A stretch of 64,000 nucleotides of DNA from Oceanobacter sp045430275. GTDB lineage: Bacteria > Pseudomonadota > Gammaproteobacteria > Pseudomonadales > Oceanobacteraceae. Made by a program: the position numbers and the translations under genes. The notes beneath the pieces are model-generated. The model made no database searches. It saw only the letters and a program-made list of their open reading frames with translations, and was not told the origin of the DNA. The DNA is taken from positions 1 through 64,000 of the forward strand of contig JAILXU010000001.1 in assembly GCA_045430275.1 (NCBI GenBank), read 5' to 3'. Positions 53,460 through 62,325 of this stretch are shown here, one piece after another; position 1 is the first letter of the stretch, and every line of letters begins with the position of its first letter.

Positions 53460-53589
53460 GTGTTGGTGTCCTGACTTGTTTGGCTTGAATAGTCCTGATC
53501 TATCAAGCCGATAAAATACCCTGTCTTAATTATTCCACTTCAGTTATGTACCCTTGGAATACCCTCAATCCCTTTCAAGGAATTACAGT

Positions 53590-54594
53590 ATGAATGTCGT
53601 TCGCCGCACACTGGCAGGTTCTGTAATAGCACTGGCGGTGGTTCAGCCAACGTTAGCACTGGACGCTGCCGCATTACGTGCTCAAGCCCAAAACTTCTTC
53701 AAGCCGATCCCGGACAGCATGCCCGGTGCTGAGCAGGACAGCGCCGCCAAGGTACTTCTGGGTGAGAAGCTCTATTTTGAAACCGCCTTGTCCATCAATG
53801 GCACACAATCCTGTAACTCTTGTCACCGGGTTGATGGCCTGAAGGCCGGAGTGGATAACGAACCAACGTCTCCGGGGGCATTGGGCAAGCGTGGCGATCG
53901 TAACTCGCCCAGTGTCTGGAATGCCGGTTTTCACCTCGCCCAGTTCTGGGATGGGCGCGCTCCTGACCTGAAAGAACAGGCCAAAGGCCCGATCCTGAAC
54001 CCGATTGAAATGGGTTTGCCCAGTGAGCAAGCTGCGATTGAGCGCTTGAACAGCGCCGGTTATGCCCAATCCTTCAAGGCGGTCTACACAACTGAAGAAC
54101 AGCCACTGACATACGCCAATGTGGCCGATGCCATTGCTGCGTTTGAGCGCACTCTGGTGACAGAAGATCGTTTTGATCGTTTTCTGGAAGGTGATAGCAA
54201 AGCTCTGAGCACGGCTGAACAGCAAGGCCTGCAAGACTTTATCGGCACCGGCTGCATCGCTTGCCACAATGGCAGTTTGCTGGGTGCCAGCAGCTACCAG
54301 AAGATGGGCATGGTCAATGCCTATCCGAACACGCACGACCTGGGTCGTTACGCCGTTACTCAGCAAGAGAGCGACCGCTTTGTATTCAAGGTACCATCAC
54401 TGCGTGATATTTCCCGCACTGCGCCTTACTTCCACGATGGCAAGGCGGCCACGCTGGAGCAAGCCGTCAAAGACATGGCCTGGTATCAGTTGGGGCAGAA
54501 ACTGTCTGATCAGAAAGTCCAGAGCATCACGACTTTCCTGAAATCACTGGATAACACTCGCACAGTGCCTGTTGTTGCATCTGAAGAGATGTAA
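53590..54594 (+). CDS. periplasmic di-heme cytochrome c peroxidase
   Basis: This 334-residue protein belongs to the CcpA/MauG family with a signal peptide (about residues 1-23). It binds two c-type hemes at CNSCH (about 78-82) and CIACH (about 225-229). Such enzymes reduce hydrogen peroxide using cytochrome or cupredoxin electrons. ATG 53590 has AAGGA upstream, whereas the earlier TTG-type start would precede the signal peptide. A terminator follows directly, so it is a single-gene unit. Confidence 0.93.
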   Translation: MNVVRRTLAGSVIALAVVQPTLALDAAALRAQAQNFFKPIPDSMPGAEQDSAAKVLLGEKLYFETALSINGTQSCNSCHRVDGLKAGVDNEPTSPGALGKRGDRNSPSVWNAGFHLAQFWDGRAPDLKEQAKGPILNPIEMGLPSEQAAIERLNSAGYAQSFKAVYTTEEQPLTYANVADAIAAFERTLVTEDRFDRFLEGDSKALSTAEQQGLQDFIGTGCIACHNGSLLGASSYQKMGMVNAYPNTHDLGRYAVTQQESDRFVFKVPSLRDISRTAPYFHDGKAATLEQAVKDMAWYQLGQKLSDQKVQSITTFLKSLDNTRTVPVVASEEM

Positions 54595-54620
54595 TTGACT
54601 GGATCAGTGATCTGAGTACT

Positions 54621-54650
54621 CGTTCCCGCGTTCTGCGTGGGAACGTTTTT
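54621..54650 (+). terminator. terminator formed by a dispersed palindromic repeat
   Basis: CGTTCCC (54621-54627) and GGGAACG (54639-54645) are followed by five T residues. The unit belongs to the same GTTCCC/GGGAAC repeat family seen at 56583 and 58892. Confidence 0.7.
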
Positions 54651-54664
54651 GTCGTATGGGCGTA

Positions 54665-55414
54665 TCAGGCCGGTAAGGGAAATACGCCGTTGATTTCGAA
54701 TTGTGCTCTGGGAAAACGATAAATCTGCGACGATTGAATGGCCTTGAAAGTCACCTGTTCAGCACTCAGCTCGCATAACCAGTTTTCCATTGAGCATGGG
54801 TTTGTGCTGGTGAATGCAGACGGTGTGTACAGTGCAGCACACAGTTCTGGTTCTATGGAGCGTGCTGATACATATTGGAATGCCTCAATACTTGCTGCGC
54901 GCATTGCCGTTCCCAGTTGCTGGGTGGCAGAGTAGTTTTTACTGTCCGTTAATTGATCCTTATACGTATCAAACGGTGGTTCTTGTAGCTGTATGCCTCG
55001 CTCTGACTGGTATCCGATGCTGAAAACAGTGTGCTCGGTATTCAGGCGTGCTTTGGGTGGTTCACCGTCCATCGAAAGGAAGAAAACGAAACGGTAATAA
55101 GCCGATTCGGAGAGTGTGGCTTCAATCGAAGCCCCGCCATAAAACAGACTGGGTTCGTGCACTCGACCAAAGCGCGACCCCCATAACAGGGGAGGGTAAC
55201 GAAAGGGCGTTTTGAGCAGGTAATGCAGTTCATTGGGTGTGTCTGTTGGGTGGTCGGGTTTTGAGTTATCCAGTAATTCTTCGAGCACTGCCTGTTCTTC
55301 AAGCGTGTCGACATAGCCTGTTGTGGCTACCTGTTCCTGGCTTTCTACCAGACGGTATAACGTACCGCTGATTGGGCACATTTGCTTTAGCCCATTGCAC
55401 GCTTCCCAAATCAT
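54665..55414 (-). CDS. RES-domain toxin of second Xre-RES pair
   Basis: This 249-residue long-form RES-domain protein includes LYRLVESQEQVATTGYVDT, the RES Arg region SRFGRVHEPSLFYGGASIEA and a late FTSTNPCSMENWLCEL segment. Relatives act on NAD+ or on metabolic enzymes. It overlaps the upstream antitoxin gene by one base (TGATG). It is distinct from the short RES toxin at 3238-3702, so the two are not recent copies. Confidence 0.85.
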   Translation of the reverse strand: MIWEACNGLKQMCPISGTLYRLVESQEQVATTGYVDTLEEQAVLEELLDNSKPDHPTDTPNELHYLLKTPFRYPPLLWGSRFGRVHEPSLFYGGASIEATLSESAYYRFVFFLSMDGEPPKARLNTEHTVFSIGYQSERGIQLQEPPFDTYKDQLTDSKNYSATQQLGTAMRAASIEAFQYVSARSIEPELCAALYTPSAFTSTNPCSMENWLCELSAEQVTFKAIQSSQIYRFPRAQFEINGVFPLPA

Positions 55415-55788
55415 CAGACCTTGCCCCGTATGGCATCCAGATACATTACAACGTGCATTAATCCCTGAACGGTCTGAATCTGCTCTGCCGGAATACCCCC
55501 GGTGATTTTGTTGGGGGAGCGCATAAAGTGGGTGATCCAGTCCTGATCACTACCAGCCAGTGCAAACAAGGCACGAGCAGCTCGAATCAATAACAACGCC
55601 AGCTCACCCTGTTTTGAGGTTGGATCAAGCGACCCTTTCTGTTTCAGGCGTGAGACGCTGGTTCGATTACTGCCAATCACCTTGCCCAATTCCTCCTGCT
55701 TCAATGTCAGTTGCTCGGCAGCATTAAACAGAGCCTTGCATAACACTTCTTCCGGGGCGGGGCGTTGTTCCAGTTGGGCGGCCATCAT
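55414..55788 (-). CDS. Xre/MbcA/ParS-type antitoxin of second pair
   Basis: This 124-residue antitoxin has a helix-turn-helix part (LKQEELGKVIGSNRTSVSRL, about residues 29-48) and a C-terminal DUF2384 domain (about 68-124, with AGSDQDWITHFMRSPNKITG). GGAG lies just before two adjacent ATGs (55788 and 55785), so the exact start is uncertain by one residue. A GTGC-TAATT-GCAC site at 55833-55845 upstream may be its operator. Confidence 0.85.
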   Translation of the reverse strand: MMAAQLEQRPAPEEVLCKALFNAAEQLTLKQEELGKVIGSNRTSVSRLKQKGSLDPTSKQGELALLLIRAARALFALAGSDQDWITHFMRSPNKITGGIPAEQIQTVQGLMHVVMYLDAIRGKV

Positions 55789-55989
55789 CGGCTCCTGTTT
55801 CTGTGGCTATATTCTATTGTAGTTTCAGTTTTGTGCTAATTGCACTTTTTTGTATTGAAAGTGTGTTCTGATATATTTTTATCTTGTTTTAAAGTGATAA
55901 AAATATCTCTTTGTGTGTAAGAAAGCCGTTTTTCTTCCGACTACCTGTATGTGTATATCGATATTTAGTTATTTTCAGGGAGAAGAGTT

Positions 55990-56562
55990 ATGAGTGATCA
56001 GCGCTTGCACGTTGGTGATATTGCACCGGATTTTGAAATGACAAACCTGACCGGGGAAGCCGTCAGGCTCTCCGATTTCAAGGGGCAAAAGGTGTTTCTG
56101 TCGTTTTACCGCTTTGCGACCTGCCCCTTGTCCAATTTTCGGGTGGCGCAGGCAATGCGGGAACACAAGCATTTTCAGGATGACGTCACTTTTATGGGTG
56201 TCTTTGAATCCAGCGATCAGTATCTGAAAAAATACATTCAGCCTCGCCAGTTGCCGTTTCAGGTGATGGCTGACCCGAAGGCGGCTTTGTACCGGAATTA
56301 TGGTGTCGAGACGTCGTGGTTTTCAGCGCTGAAAGGCTTTGCGCGTCTTTCTTACGTGTTCAAATCCCTGTTTAGTTCTTCCTATAAACCCGGCATGTTG
56401 CACGGCTCCCTCAGTCGTGTGCCCGCGGATTTTCTGATTGATGAAGAAGGCCGGATTCTGGCGGTTCACTACGGTCAGGACATTGTGGATCACATGGCGT
56501 TTGATCAATTGAGAGCACATCTGAATGACGCCGATGCTCTCGGTCATCCTCAGGCAGCTTGA
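55990..56562 (+). CDS. peroxiredoxin-like (AhpC/TSA fold) protein
   Basis: This 190-residue thioredoxin-fold protein starts with LHVGDIAPDFEMTNLTGEAV. The peroxidatic Cys would be in YRFATCPLSNFRV (about residue 44). Relatives often have CPFC; here the second Cys is Ser, so a resolving cysteine is absent and the protein may need an external thiol. It has GGGAGA before ATG. It is a single gene followed by a palindromic repeat. Confidence 0.83.
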   Translation: MSDQRLHVGDIAPDFEMTNLTGEAVRLSDFKGQKVFLSFYRFATCPLSNFRVAQAMREHKHFQDDVTFMGVFESSDQYLKKYIQPRQLPFQVMADPKAALYRNYGVETSWFSALKGFARLSYVFKSLFSSSYKPGMLHGSLSRVPADFLIDEEGRILAVHYGQDIVDHMAFDQLRAHLNDADALGHPQAA

Positions 56563-56582
56563 TCAGATTTCTGCTCTGGCGT

Positions 56583-56604
56583 GTTCCCATGCTCGGCGTG
56601 GGGG
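56583..56604. repeat. dispersed GTTCCC palindrome, degenerate copy
   Basis: GTTCCCATGC-TCG-GCGTGGGGGC is an imperfect version of the palindrome found at 58892-58916 and 54621-54645. It may also weakly terminate the peroxiredoxin-like gene. Confidence 0.5.
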
Positions 56605-56697
56605 CGCCTTGGTCGGTGGGATTCCATTTGCTGGACATGGCGCGCATAATGATTCCACTAACCCCGTTGTGTTGGCCGATTTTTCAATGAGATTGCG

Positions 56698-56895
56698 ATG
56701 AGCAAAATACAGGCAAGCTACCAAACCAGTGCGATCAAGCGTGCTTCCCGAGGTGAACTGTCTCGATCACAGTCATCTTCTGATCGGGCGGCCACTGTGT
56801 ATGGTTTCAGTAACTATGCCCTGAAGAAAACGGGTGCTGAATTGAAAGAAGCCTGGAGTATGGCTTCCAGCTCGGTCAGAGAATCAAAAGGATGA
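56698..56895 (+). CDS. small hypothetical protein
   Basis: This 65-residue protein is rich in Ser, Ala and charged residues, with no recognised family. The first 30 residues look disordered; residues 37-62 (SNYALKKTGAELKEAWSMAS) could form a helix. It ends six bases before the next gene, whose ribosome site overlaps its stop region. The pair is probably co-transcribed and may be functionally linked. Confidence 0.6.
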   Translation: MSKIQASYQTSAIKRASRGELSRSQSSSDRAATVYGFSNYALKKTGAELKEAWSMASSSVRESKG

Positions 56896-56901
56896 GATTT
56901 T

Positions 56902-57414
56902 GTGCCAAAGGATTACAACTTTATCTACGAGCAGCTTGTTGACTCGGAAGATGATATTCATGGAATCATTGCTTATTCCGTTTATAAGCGTCAGAAAATT
57001 CAATATATAAAGGATTTTTATCAGCAGCATGGTGTTTCGCCAACTGAAGATGATCTTCTTTCATTCAAAGAAATATCTACGTCGCCTTCTCAGTTGGAAT
57101 TTTATCGCAGCGAAGCGACTGTTTTGACAGAACGTTTTCTTCGTGACGTGCTGGAGGAGGATTTAAAAGAACGGGAAAAGTTCTTTTCTGCCAAGGTTCA
57201 CTCTGAACTACAAAATATTAAACCCAGTCATGGTCTTGATATTCTGAAAGGTGCTGCGGGTTCTCTGTTATTTGTATTGCTGACGGGTGTGCTTTATTTT
57301 GCAGTGTGGTCGTTATCGGCATCACCCAAGCTGGTTCTTGAAGAGATATTTGATGTCAGTATTATCCCCAAAGAAACTTCCGATTCTAAACCCCCAGTTA
57401 ATATGGATCAATAA
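56902..57414 (+). CDS. hypothetical protein with one membrane helix
   Basis: This 170-residue protein of unrecognised family starts MPKDYNFIYEQLVDSEDDIH, is highly charged and helical up to residue 110, and has one hydrophobic segment at about residues 115-135 (AAGSLLFVLLTGVLYFAVWS). It is therefore likely membrane-anchored with a cytosolic N-terminal domain. The start is GTG 56902 with AGGATGAG upstream, six bases after the 65-residue gene. Its base composition is AT-rich relative to core genes. Confidence 0.65.
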   Translation: MPKDYNFIYEQLVDSEDDIHGIIAYSVYKRQKIQYIKDFYQQHGVSPTEDDLLSFKEISTSPSQLEFYRSEATVLTERFLRDVLEEDLKEREKFFSAKVHSELQNIKPSHGLDILKGAAGSLLFVLLTGVLYFAVWSLSASPKLVLEEIFDVSIIPKETSDSKPPVNMDQ

Positions 57415-57423
57415 AACATCATG

Positions 57424-57453
57424 GTAGGGTGTATTAGCGAAGCGTAATACACC
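57424..57453 (+). repeat. dispersed palindromic element, GTAGGGTGTATTA type
   Basis: After GTA, GGTGTATTA and TAATACACC are perfect 9-base arms around GCGAAGCG. The same element, inverted and with slightly different arms, lies at 58842-58873. Such GTAGG-headed palindromes are scattered in many proteobacterial genomes. Confidence 0.75.
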
Positions 57454-57462
57454 AAAATGGGT

Positions 57463-57489
57463 GATGTAATATGCTTGGGGCTATAATCA
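57463..57489 (-). repeat. degenerate copy of the palindromic element
   Basis: GATGTAATATGC...GGCTATAATC resembles the intact element at 58842-58869 in the same orientation. The two therefore form imperfect direct repeats on either side of the gene at 57523-58830. Confidence 0.5.
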
Positions 57490-57522
57490 TTTTTTCGGAA
57501 TAGAAAAGGAGCAAGGAACCGC

Positions 57523-58830
57523 ATGAATAGTCTTTTTAGAGTATGTAGGCCGACATGGGCGAATGCTCTGGTCGGTGATAATGGTAGTCCAGGTTATAGG
57601 GAATATTTCAAAGGTTATTCAAAGGCAGCAAATCACCTTCTTGAAATAGTAAAAGAATCGGAAAATGAGATTTTAGGAGATGAGCTGGTTTACCCCATAT
57701 GCTTCAATATGAGACATTCCATTGAATTGCGCTTGAAATACATATTGTCTGAGACAAATGAATTAGCATCTCGCTGTAAAAAGTGTCCTTCTCATGAATT
57801 GAAACTCACTGCTACTCATTCCATTTATACTCTCTGGGAATCTGTTAATTCAGTTCTTCAAGAACTTGATCGACGATTTACTCCACTTCTTGATCTGATA
57901 AATCCATTTGTGTCCGAAATTAGCTCGATTGATGAGAATGGGCAAATTTTTCGATATCCATATGGACAAGATAAATTTAAACACTTATCTGACTATGGTG
58001 GTGGGATTAACCTAATTAACTTGATGATTGGGTTTAGAAAACTCGAAGCTCTTATGGACGAGCTTGATAAGATGTTCGTCTTTATTGTTGATGAATATAG
58101 GTTTTCGGAAAGCTATACGAAGGAATTTTCTAGAGCGGACTTGTATCAAATTGCTCGTATGCTTCCAAATAAATCAACATGGTCTGGAGAGGAGTTTGCG
58201 TCGATAAAGGAGAGTTTGCGAGTTAAGTATGGTGTTTCTGGGAGAAAGCTAAGTCGTGGAATCAAACTAATAGAAAAACATTATCAGTTTGCCCCTTTGA
58301 TTGGTCTTCAAGTCGATTTGCTAGGCCTTTCAGAACAGGCTCTAGTTAACATTCTGAAAGTTTTTTTAACTGAACATCCTGAGCATAGAATACCAATTTC
58401 TGAAAGAGTTATAAGCGTAAAAGGATCTAATAATATCTCTCTAGAGGAGCTATTGAGTGCTGCAGAATCAAGATTCTCGATTGAGAAATATTGTAAGCAC
58501 GCTGCCACTGTTGAGCTGGTATCTGGGATAACTGCATTGTTCTACTTAGCCTATGATGGTATGTATAGTGAGGATTATATTAATAGATACAATATAGAGT
58601 TTTATGAGCTTTCTCATGCAAGTCGGGAAGAAATTGTTAGTTCAATGAGTCATGTCGTTGGAAAATATAATTTAATTAAGAATGTTATGAACTCTTTGTG
58701 GATTTTGAATAAGCCTGAAATGATTCGGAGATTGATATCCGAGCTAGGGCTGGAGGGATGTGTGGATATTGAGGAAAAACTAGATATTATCTGTATACCA
58801 TCTGATAAAGAAAGTTATGGCTATGTTTGA
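57523..58830 (+). CDS. AT-rich hypothetical protein
   Basis: This 435-residue protein of unknown family has lower GC content than its neighbours. The N-terminal region (about 45-80) includes YPICFNMRHSIELRLKYILS, which resembles helical HEPN-like domains, but no strict R-x(4-6)-H motif is clear. The rest is alpha-helical with few recognisable motifs. ATG 57523 follows AAGGAGCAAGGAACCGC. Palindromic elements bracket the gene, suggesting that the segment was inserted between conserved genes. No partner gene is obvious. Confidence 0.65.
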   Translation: MNSLFRVCRPTWANALVGDNGSPGYREYFKGYSKAANHLLEIVKESENEILGDELVYPICFNMRHSIELRLKYILSETNELASRCKKCPSHELKLTATHSIYTLWESVNSVLQELDRRFTPLLDLINPFVSEISSIDENGQIFRYPYGQDKFKHLSDYGGGINLINLMIGFRKLEALMDELDKMFVFIVDEYRFSESYTKEFSRADLYQIARMLPNKSTWSGEEFASIKESLRVKYGVSGRKLSRGIKLIEKHYQFAPLIGLQVDLLGLSEQALVNILKVFLTEHPEHRIPISERVISVKGSNNISLEELLSAAESRFSIEKYCKHAATVELVSGITALFYLAYDGMYSEDYINRYNIEFYELSHASREEIVSSMSHVVGKYNLIKNVMNSLWILNKPEMIRRLISELGLEGCVDIEEKLDIICIPSDKESYGYV

Positions 58831-58841
58831 TTGGGTCGGTT

Positions 58842-58873
58842 GATGTAATACGCCTACGGCTATTACATCCTAC
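58842..58873 (-). repeat. dispersed palindromic element, inverted copy
   Basis: GATGTAATA and TATTACATC form perfect 9-base arms around CGCCTACGGC, with a flanking CTAC. On the minus strand this reads as the same GTAGG-headed element as at 57424. Confidence 0.75.
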
Positions 58874-58891
58874 ATTTCTATCGGTCAGCAA

Positions 58892-58916
58892 CGTTCCCAT
58901 GCAGAGCATGGGAACG
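58892..58916. repeat. dispersed GTTCCC palindrome, perfect copy
   Basis: CGTTCCCATGC and GCATGGGAACG are perfect 11-base arms around AGA. It lies just beyond the gatB stop and could also act as a weak terminator on the minus strand. Confidence 0.75.
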
Positions 58917-58940
58917 AGGTGCCAATTGAGCGGTTATTAA

Positions 58941-60404
58941 TTAACCCAGCTCACTCAGCTTTTTCTTCAACACTTCCATCACCACCTGCGGGTTCACACC
59001 CTTGGCGGCTTTGCGTGTCTGACCAATAAACGGCCCCATGGCTTTGCCGCGTTTTTCAACCGGCGTTGCCAGGTAGCTTTCAACCAGTTTCTGGTTCTTG
59101 GCCAATACTTCATCAACGATGGCTTCAATCGCGCCGGTATCGGATACCTGCTTCAGGCCAAGGCTATCGATCAGGGCGTCGATGCAGTCAACGCTACCGT
59201 CGCCTTTGCCTTCTACCAGAGCGTTAAAGACTTCCTTGGCACCGCCGTTGTTGAGGGTGTTGTCCTTGATCAGTACCAGAATGCGGCCCAGTTGTTCAGC
59301 GGTCGCAGCCAGTTCGGTGATGCTGATTTCCAGACGATTCAGCGCCGCAGACACGTCAGCTTGCACCCAGTTGGCTGCCAGCTTGTAGTCGTTGGCAGCG
59401 TGGGCAGCCGTCTCGAAGTAGTGCGCCAGATCGCGGCTGGACGCCAGTACCGCAGCGTCGGTGGTGCTGAGGCCGTGATCCTTGACGAAGCGGTGACGCT
59501 TGGCGTCTGGCAGCTCCGGCAGGGTTTCGCGCACGGCTTCGATGTAGTTGTCATCGATGAGTACTGGCAACAAATCAGGGCACGGGAAGTAGCGGTAGTC
59601 GTTGGCCACTTCCTTGGAGCGCATGGCGCGGGTCTCGTTTTTGTCGGCATCGTACAGGCGGGTTTCCTGAGTGATGCTGCCGCCGTCTTCGAGGATGTCC
59701 ATCTGACGCTCGATTTCAGCTTCGATGGCGCGTTCGACGTTACGGAACGAGTTGACGTTTTTGATCTCGGTGCGGGTGCCGAATGCTTCCTGACCTTTTG
59801 GGCGCAGGGAAACGTTACAGTCACACCGCATGGAGCCTTGTGACAGGTCGCCATCACAAATACCGAGGTAGGTCACGATGCTGTGCATCTTGCGGAAGTA
59901 AGCACTTGCTTCCTTGGCAGTACGCATTTCCGGTTCGGAAACGATTTCCACCAGCGGCGTACCAGCACGGTTCAGGTCGATGCCGGACATGTCGCCGAAA
60001 CCTTCGTGTACCGATTTACCAGCGTCTTCTTCCAGGTGCGCCCGAGTGACATTGATGCGGCGTGTGCTGCCATCATCCAGTTCGATATCAATGTGGCCCA
60101 TGCCGACAATCGGGTGATGCAACTGGGTGGTTTGATAGCCCTTGGGCGAGTCGGGGTAGAAGTAGTTCTTGCGGTCGAAAACCGACTTCTTGCCGATCTC
60201 GGCGTCAATGGCGAGGCCAAACTTGACCGCCATGCGCAAGGCGTCTTCGTTAAACACGGGCAGCACGCCCGGCAAGCCCAGATCAACGGCACACGCCTGA
60301 GTGTTGGCGTCAGCACCGTACTCGGTCGAAGCACCCGAGAAAATCTTGGATTTGGTGGCCAATTGAGCGTGAATCTCAAGGCCGATCACAACTTCCCATT
60401 CCAT
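58941..60404 (-). CDS. gatB: aspartyl/glutamyl-tRNA amidotransferase subunit B
   Basis: This 487-residue GatB binds misacylated tRNA and activates it for transamidation. It starts MEWEVVIGLEIHAQLATKSK. SQGSMRCDCNVSLRPKG is the metal/active-site region, and the C-terminal YqeY-type tail is at about 330-487. AGGAGA precedes ATG 60404. It is the last gene of gatC-gatA-gatB, needed for Gln-tRNA or Asn-tRNA when the matching synthetase is absent. Confidence 0.97.
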   Translation of the reverse strand: MEWEVVIGLEIHAQLATKSKIFSGASTEYGADANTQACAVDLGLPGVLPVFNEDALRMAVKFGLAIDAEIGKKSVFDRKNYFYPDSPKGYQTTQLHHPIVGMGHIDIELDDGSTRRINVTRAHLEEDAGKSVHEGFGDMSGIDLNRAGTPLVEIVSEPEMRTAKEASAYFRKMHSIVTYLGICDGDLSQGSMRCDCNVSLRPKGQEAFGTRTEIKNVNSFRNVERAIEAEIERQMDILEDGGSITQETRLYDADKNETRAMRSKEVANDYRYFPCPDLLPVLIDDNYIEAVRETLPELPDAKRHRFVKDHGLSTTDAAVLASSRDLAHYFETAAHAANDYKLAANWVQADVSAALNRLEISITELAATAEQLGRILVLIKDNTLNNGGAKEVFNALVEGKGDGSVDCIDALIDSLGLKQVSDTGAIEAIVDEVLAKNQKLVESYLATPVEKRGKAMGPFIGQTRKAAKGVNPQVVMEVLKKKLSELG

Positions 60405-60414
60405 GATTGTCTCC

Positions 60415-61884
60415 TTATGTCAGATCCGCTGGCGCTTGTTCGTGCCAGTCGGTTGCTTGTTGGAACTGATGACCCAGGTTGAGCAAACGGGCCTCGTCGA
60501 AGTAGTTACCGATCAGTTGCAGGCCAACCGGCAGAGGTTGACCACCTTCCGCCGCAACCTGTCCGCAAGGAATCGACATGCCGGGCAGACCGGCCAGGTT
60601 CAGGGCGATGGTGAAGATGTCTTCGAGGTACATGGCCACCGGGTCGCTGGTTTTTTCACCGGCCTTGAACGCCGGGGATGGCGTGGTCGGGCTCATGATG
60701 ACATCGACTTCCTTGAATGCTTCAACAAAGTCGTTCTTGATCAGGCGACGGACTTGCTGAGCCTGCTTGTAATAAGCGTCGTAGAAACCGGCAGACAGGG
60801 CGTAAGCGCCAACCATGATGCGGCGTTTGACTTCTTCACCGAAGCCTTCGCCACGGGAGCGCTTGTACAGGTCGTTGATGTCCTGCGGGTCTTCGCAACG
60901 ATGACCGAAGCGCACGCCGTCCATGCGGGACAGGTTGGCGGAGCACTCGGCAGGCGCGACCACGTAGTAAGCCGGAATTGCCAAATGGGTGTTCGGCAGG
61001 CTGATTTCCTTGACCTTGGCACCCATTTTTTCAAATTCGGCGATGGCATCACGCACTTGCTGCTGCATCTCGGTACTGAGGTCGTCGCGGAAGTATTCCT
61101 TCGGCAGACCGATGGTCAGGCCTTCGATGGAGTTGTTCAGGGTGGCGGTGTAATCCGGGATGTCCTGATCAACACAAGTGGAATCTTTCGGATCGAAGCT
61201 GGCCATCACGTTCAGCATCATGGCGGAGTCTTCGGCGGTGCGGGTCATGGTGCCGCCCTGATCCAGTGAGGATGCAAACGCGATCATGCCCCAGCGAGAC
61301 ACGCGGCCATAAGTCGGCTTCAGACCAGTGATGCCACAGAACGCAGCAGGCTGGCGGATCGAGCCACCGGTATCGGTTGCGGTTGCTCCCGGCACCAATC
61401 GAGCGGCAACTGCGGCGGCGGAACCACCGGATGAACCACCGGGTACACGGTCGATGTCCCACGGGTTTTTAACGCCGCCGTAGTAGGAACTCTCGTTCGA
61501 GGAACCCATGGCGAACTCGTCCATATTCAATTTGCCCAGCGATACTGCACCGGCCTGATTGAAGTTGCTGACCACGGTTGCATCGTAGGGCGCAACAAAG
61601 TTGCTCAGCATTTTGGAGCCACAGGAGGTCAGTACACCGTTGGTGCAGAAAATGTCCTTGTGTGCCATGGGAACGCCTGTCCAGACGCTCGCGTTGCCAG
61701 CGGCGCGCAGGGCATCGGCGGCTTTGGCCTGCGCCAATGCCTGTTCGGCTGTGACGGTAATGAAGCTGTTGTACGTGGTGTCGAGCTGGGCAATGCGGTC
61801 AAGCAGCGTCTGGGTGATTTCAACGCTGGAGTATTCGCCTGCTGCCAGGTCTCGCGCAATTTGCGCAATGGTTTTGTTGTGCAT
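60415..61884 (-). CDS. gatA: aspartyl/glutamyl-tRNA amidotransferase subunit A
   Basis: This 489-residue amidase subunit produces ammonia from Gln for GatB. The Ser-cisSer-Lys triad regions are MAHKDIFCTNG, PGGSSGGSAAAVAA and TDTGGSIRQPAAFCG. ATG 61884 has AGGA upstream; the longer frame to 61914 includes poor extra codons. It follows gatC by about 27 bases and precedes gatB by 11 bases. Confidence 0.97.
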   Translation of the reverse strand: MHNKTIAQIARDLAAGEYSSVEITQTLLDRIAQLDTTYNSFITVTAEQALAQAKAADALRAAGNASVWTGVPMAHKDIFCTNGVLTSCGSKMLSNFVAPYDATVVSNFNQAGAVSLGKLNMDEFAMGSSNESSYYGGVKNPWDIDRVPGGSSGGSAAAVAARLVPGATATDTGGSIRQPAAFCGITGLKPTYGRVSRWGMIAFASSLDQGGTMTRTAEDSAMMLNVMASFDPKDSTCVDQDIPDYTATLNNSIEGLTIGLPKEYFRDDLSTEMQQQVRDAIAEFEKMGAKVKEISLPNTHLAIPAYYVVAPAECSANLSRMDGVRFGHRCEDPQDINDLYKRSRGEGFGEEVKRRIMVGAYALSAGFYDAYYKQAQQVRRLIKNDFVEAFKEVDVIMSPTTPSPAFKAGEKTSDPVAMYLEDIFTIALNLAGLPGMSIPCGQVAAEGGQPLPVGLQLIGNYFDEARLLNLGHQFQQATDWHEQAPADLT

Positions 61885-61910
61885 GAGGTATGTCCTTGAG
61901 CCTGGGGGAA

Positions 61911-62198
61911 TCACTCGATGACGCGCGGCACCAGATAGTGGCCGTTGTCGGTTGCGGGAGCGATGGTCTGAAAGTGTTCGCGCTGATTGGATTCCGTCAC
62001 GGCGTCGGCGCGCAAGCGCTGAACGGCGTCGAGCGGGTGTGCCATGGGTTCCACGCCGGTGGTATCAGCGGTCGATAATTGGTCAACCAGATCCAGGATG
62101 CTGGTCAGGTTTTGCTGGTATTCACCAATCTGGTTTTCGTCAATTTGCAGACGGGCCAGCTCGGCGATATTCCGTACCTGATCTTGTTCCAGAGCCAT
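61911..62198 (-). CDS. gatC: aspartyl/glutamyl-tRNA amidotransferase subunit C
   Basis: This 95-residue GatC stabilises GatA-GatB. It begins MALEQDQVRNIAELARLQID and ends VPRVIE as usual. GGAGAAGC precedes ATG 62198, so the longer frame to 62246 is not used. It is the first gene of gatCAB, and is divergent from mreB. Confidence 0.95.
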   Translation of the reverse strand: MALEQDQVRNIAELARLQIDENQIGEYQQNLTSILDLVDQLSTADTTGVEPMAHPLDAVQRLRADAVTESNQREHFQTIAPATDNGHYLVPRVIE

Positions 62199-62325
62199 GC
62201 AGCTTCTCCAGTGTGATGGGCCTTTGAAAGCGCCGAAGACTAGCATAAATGCGCCTTGCTCTAAATCCCTGCCATTGCTAGAGTTAGCGCAATTTTTTTG
62301 CCATCTCTAAACAGGAAACGGTGGA

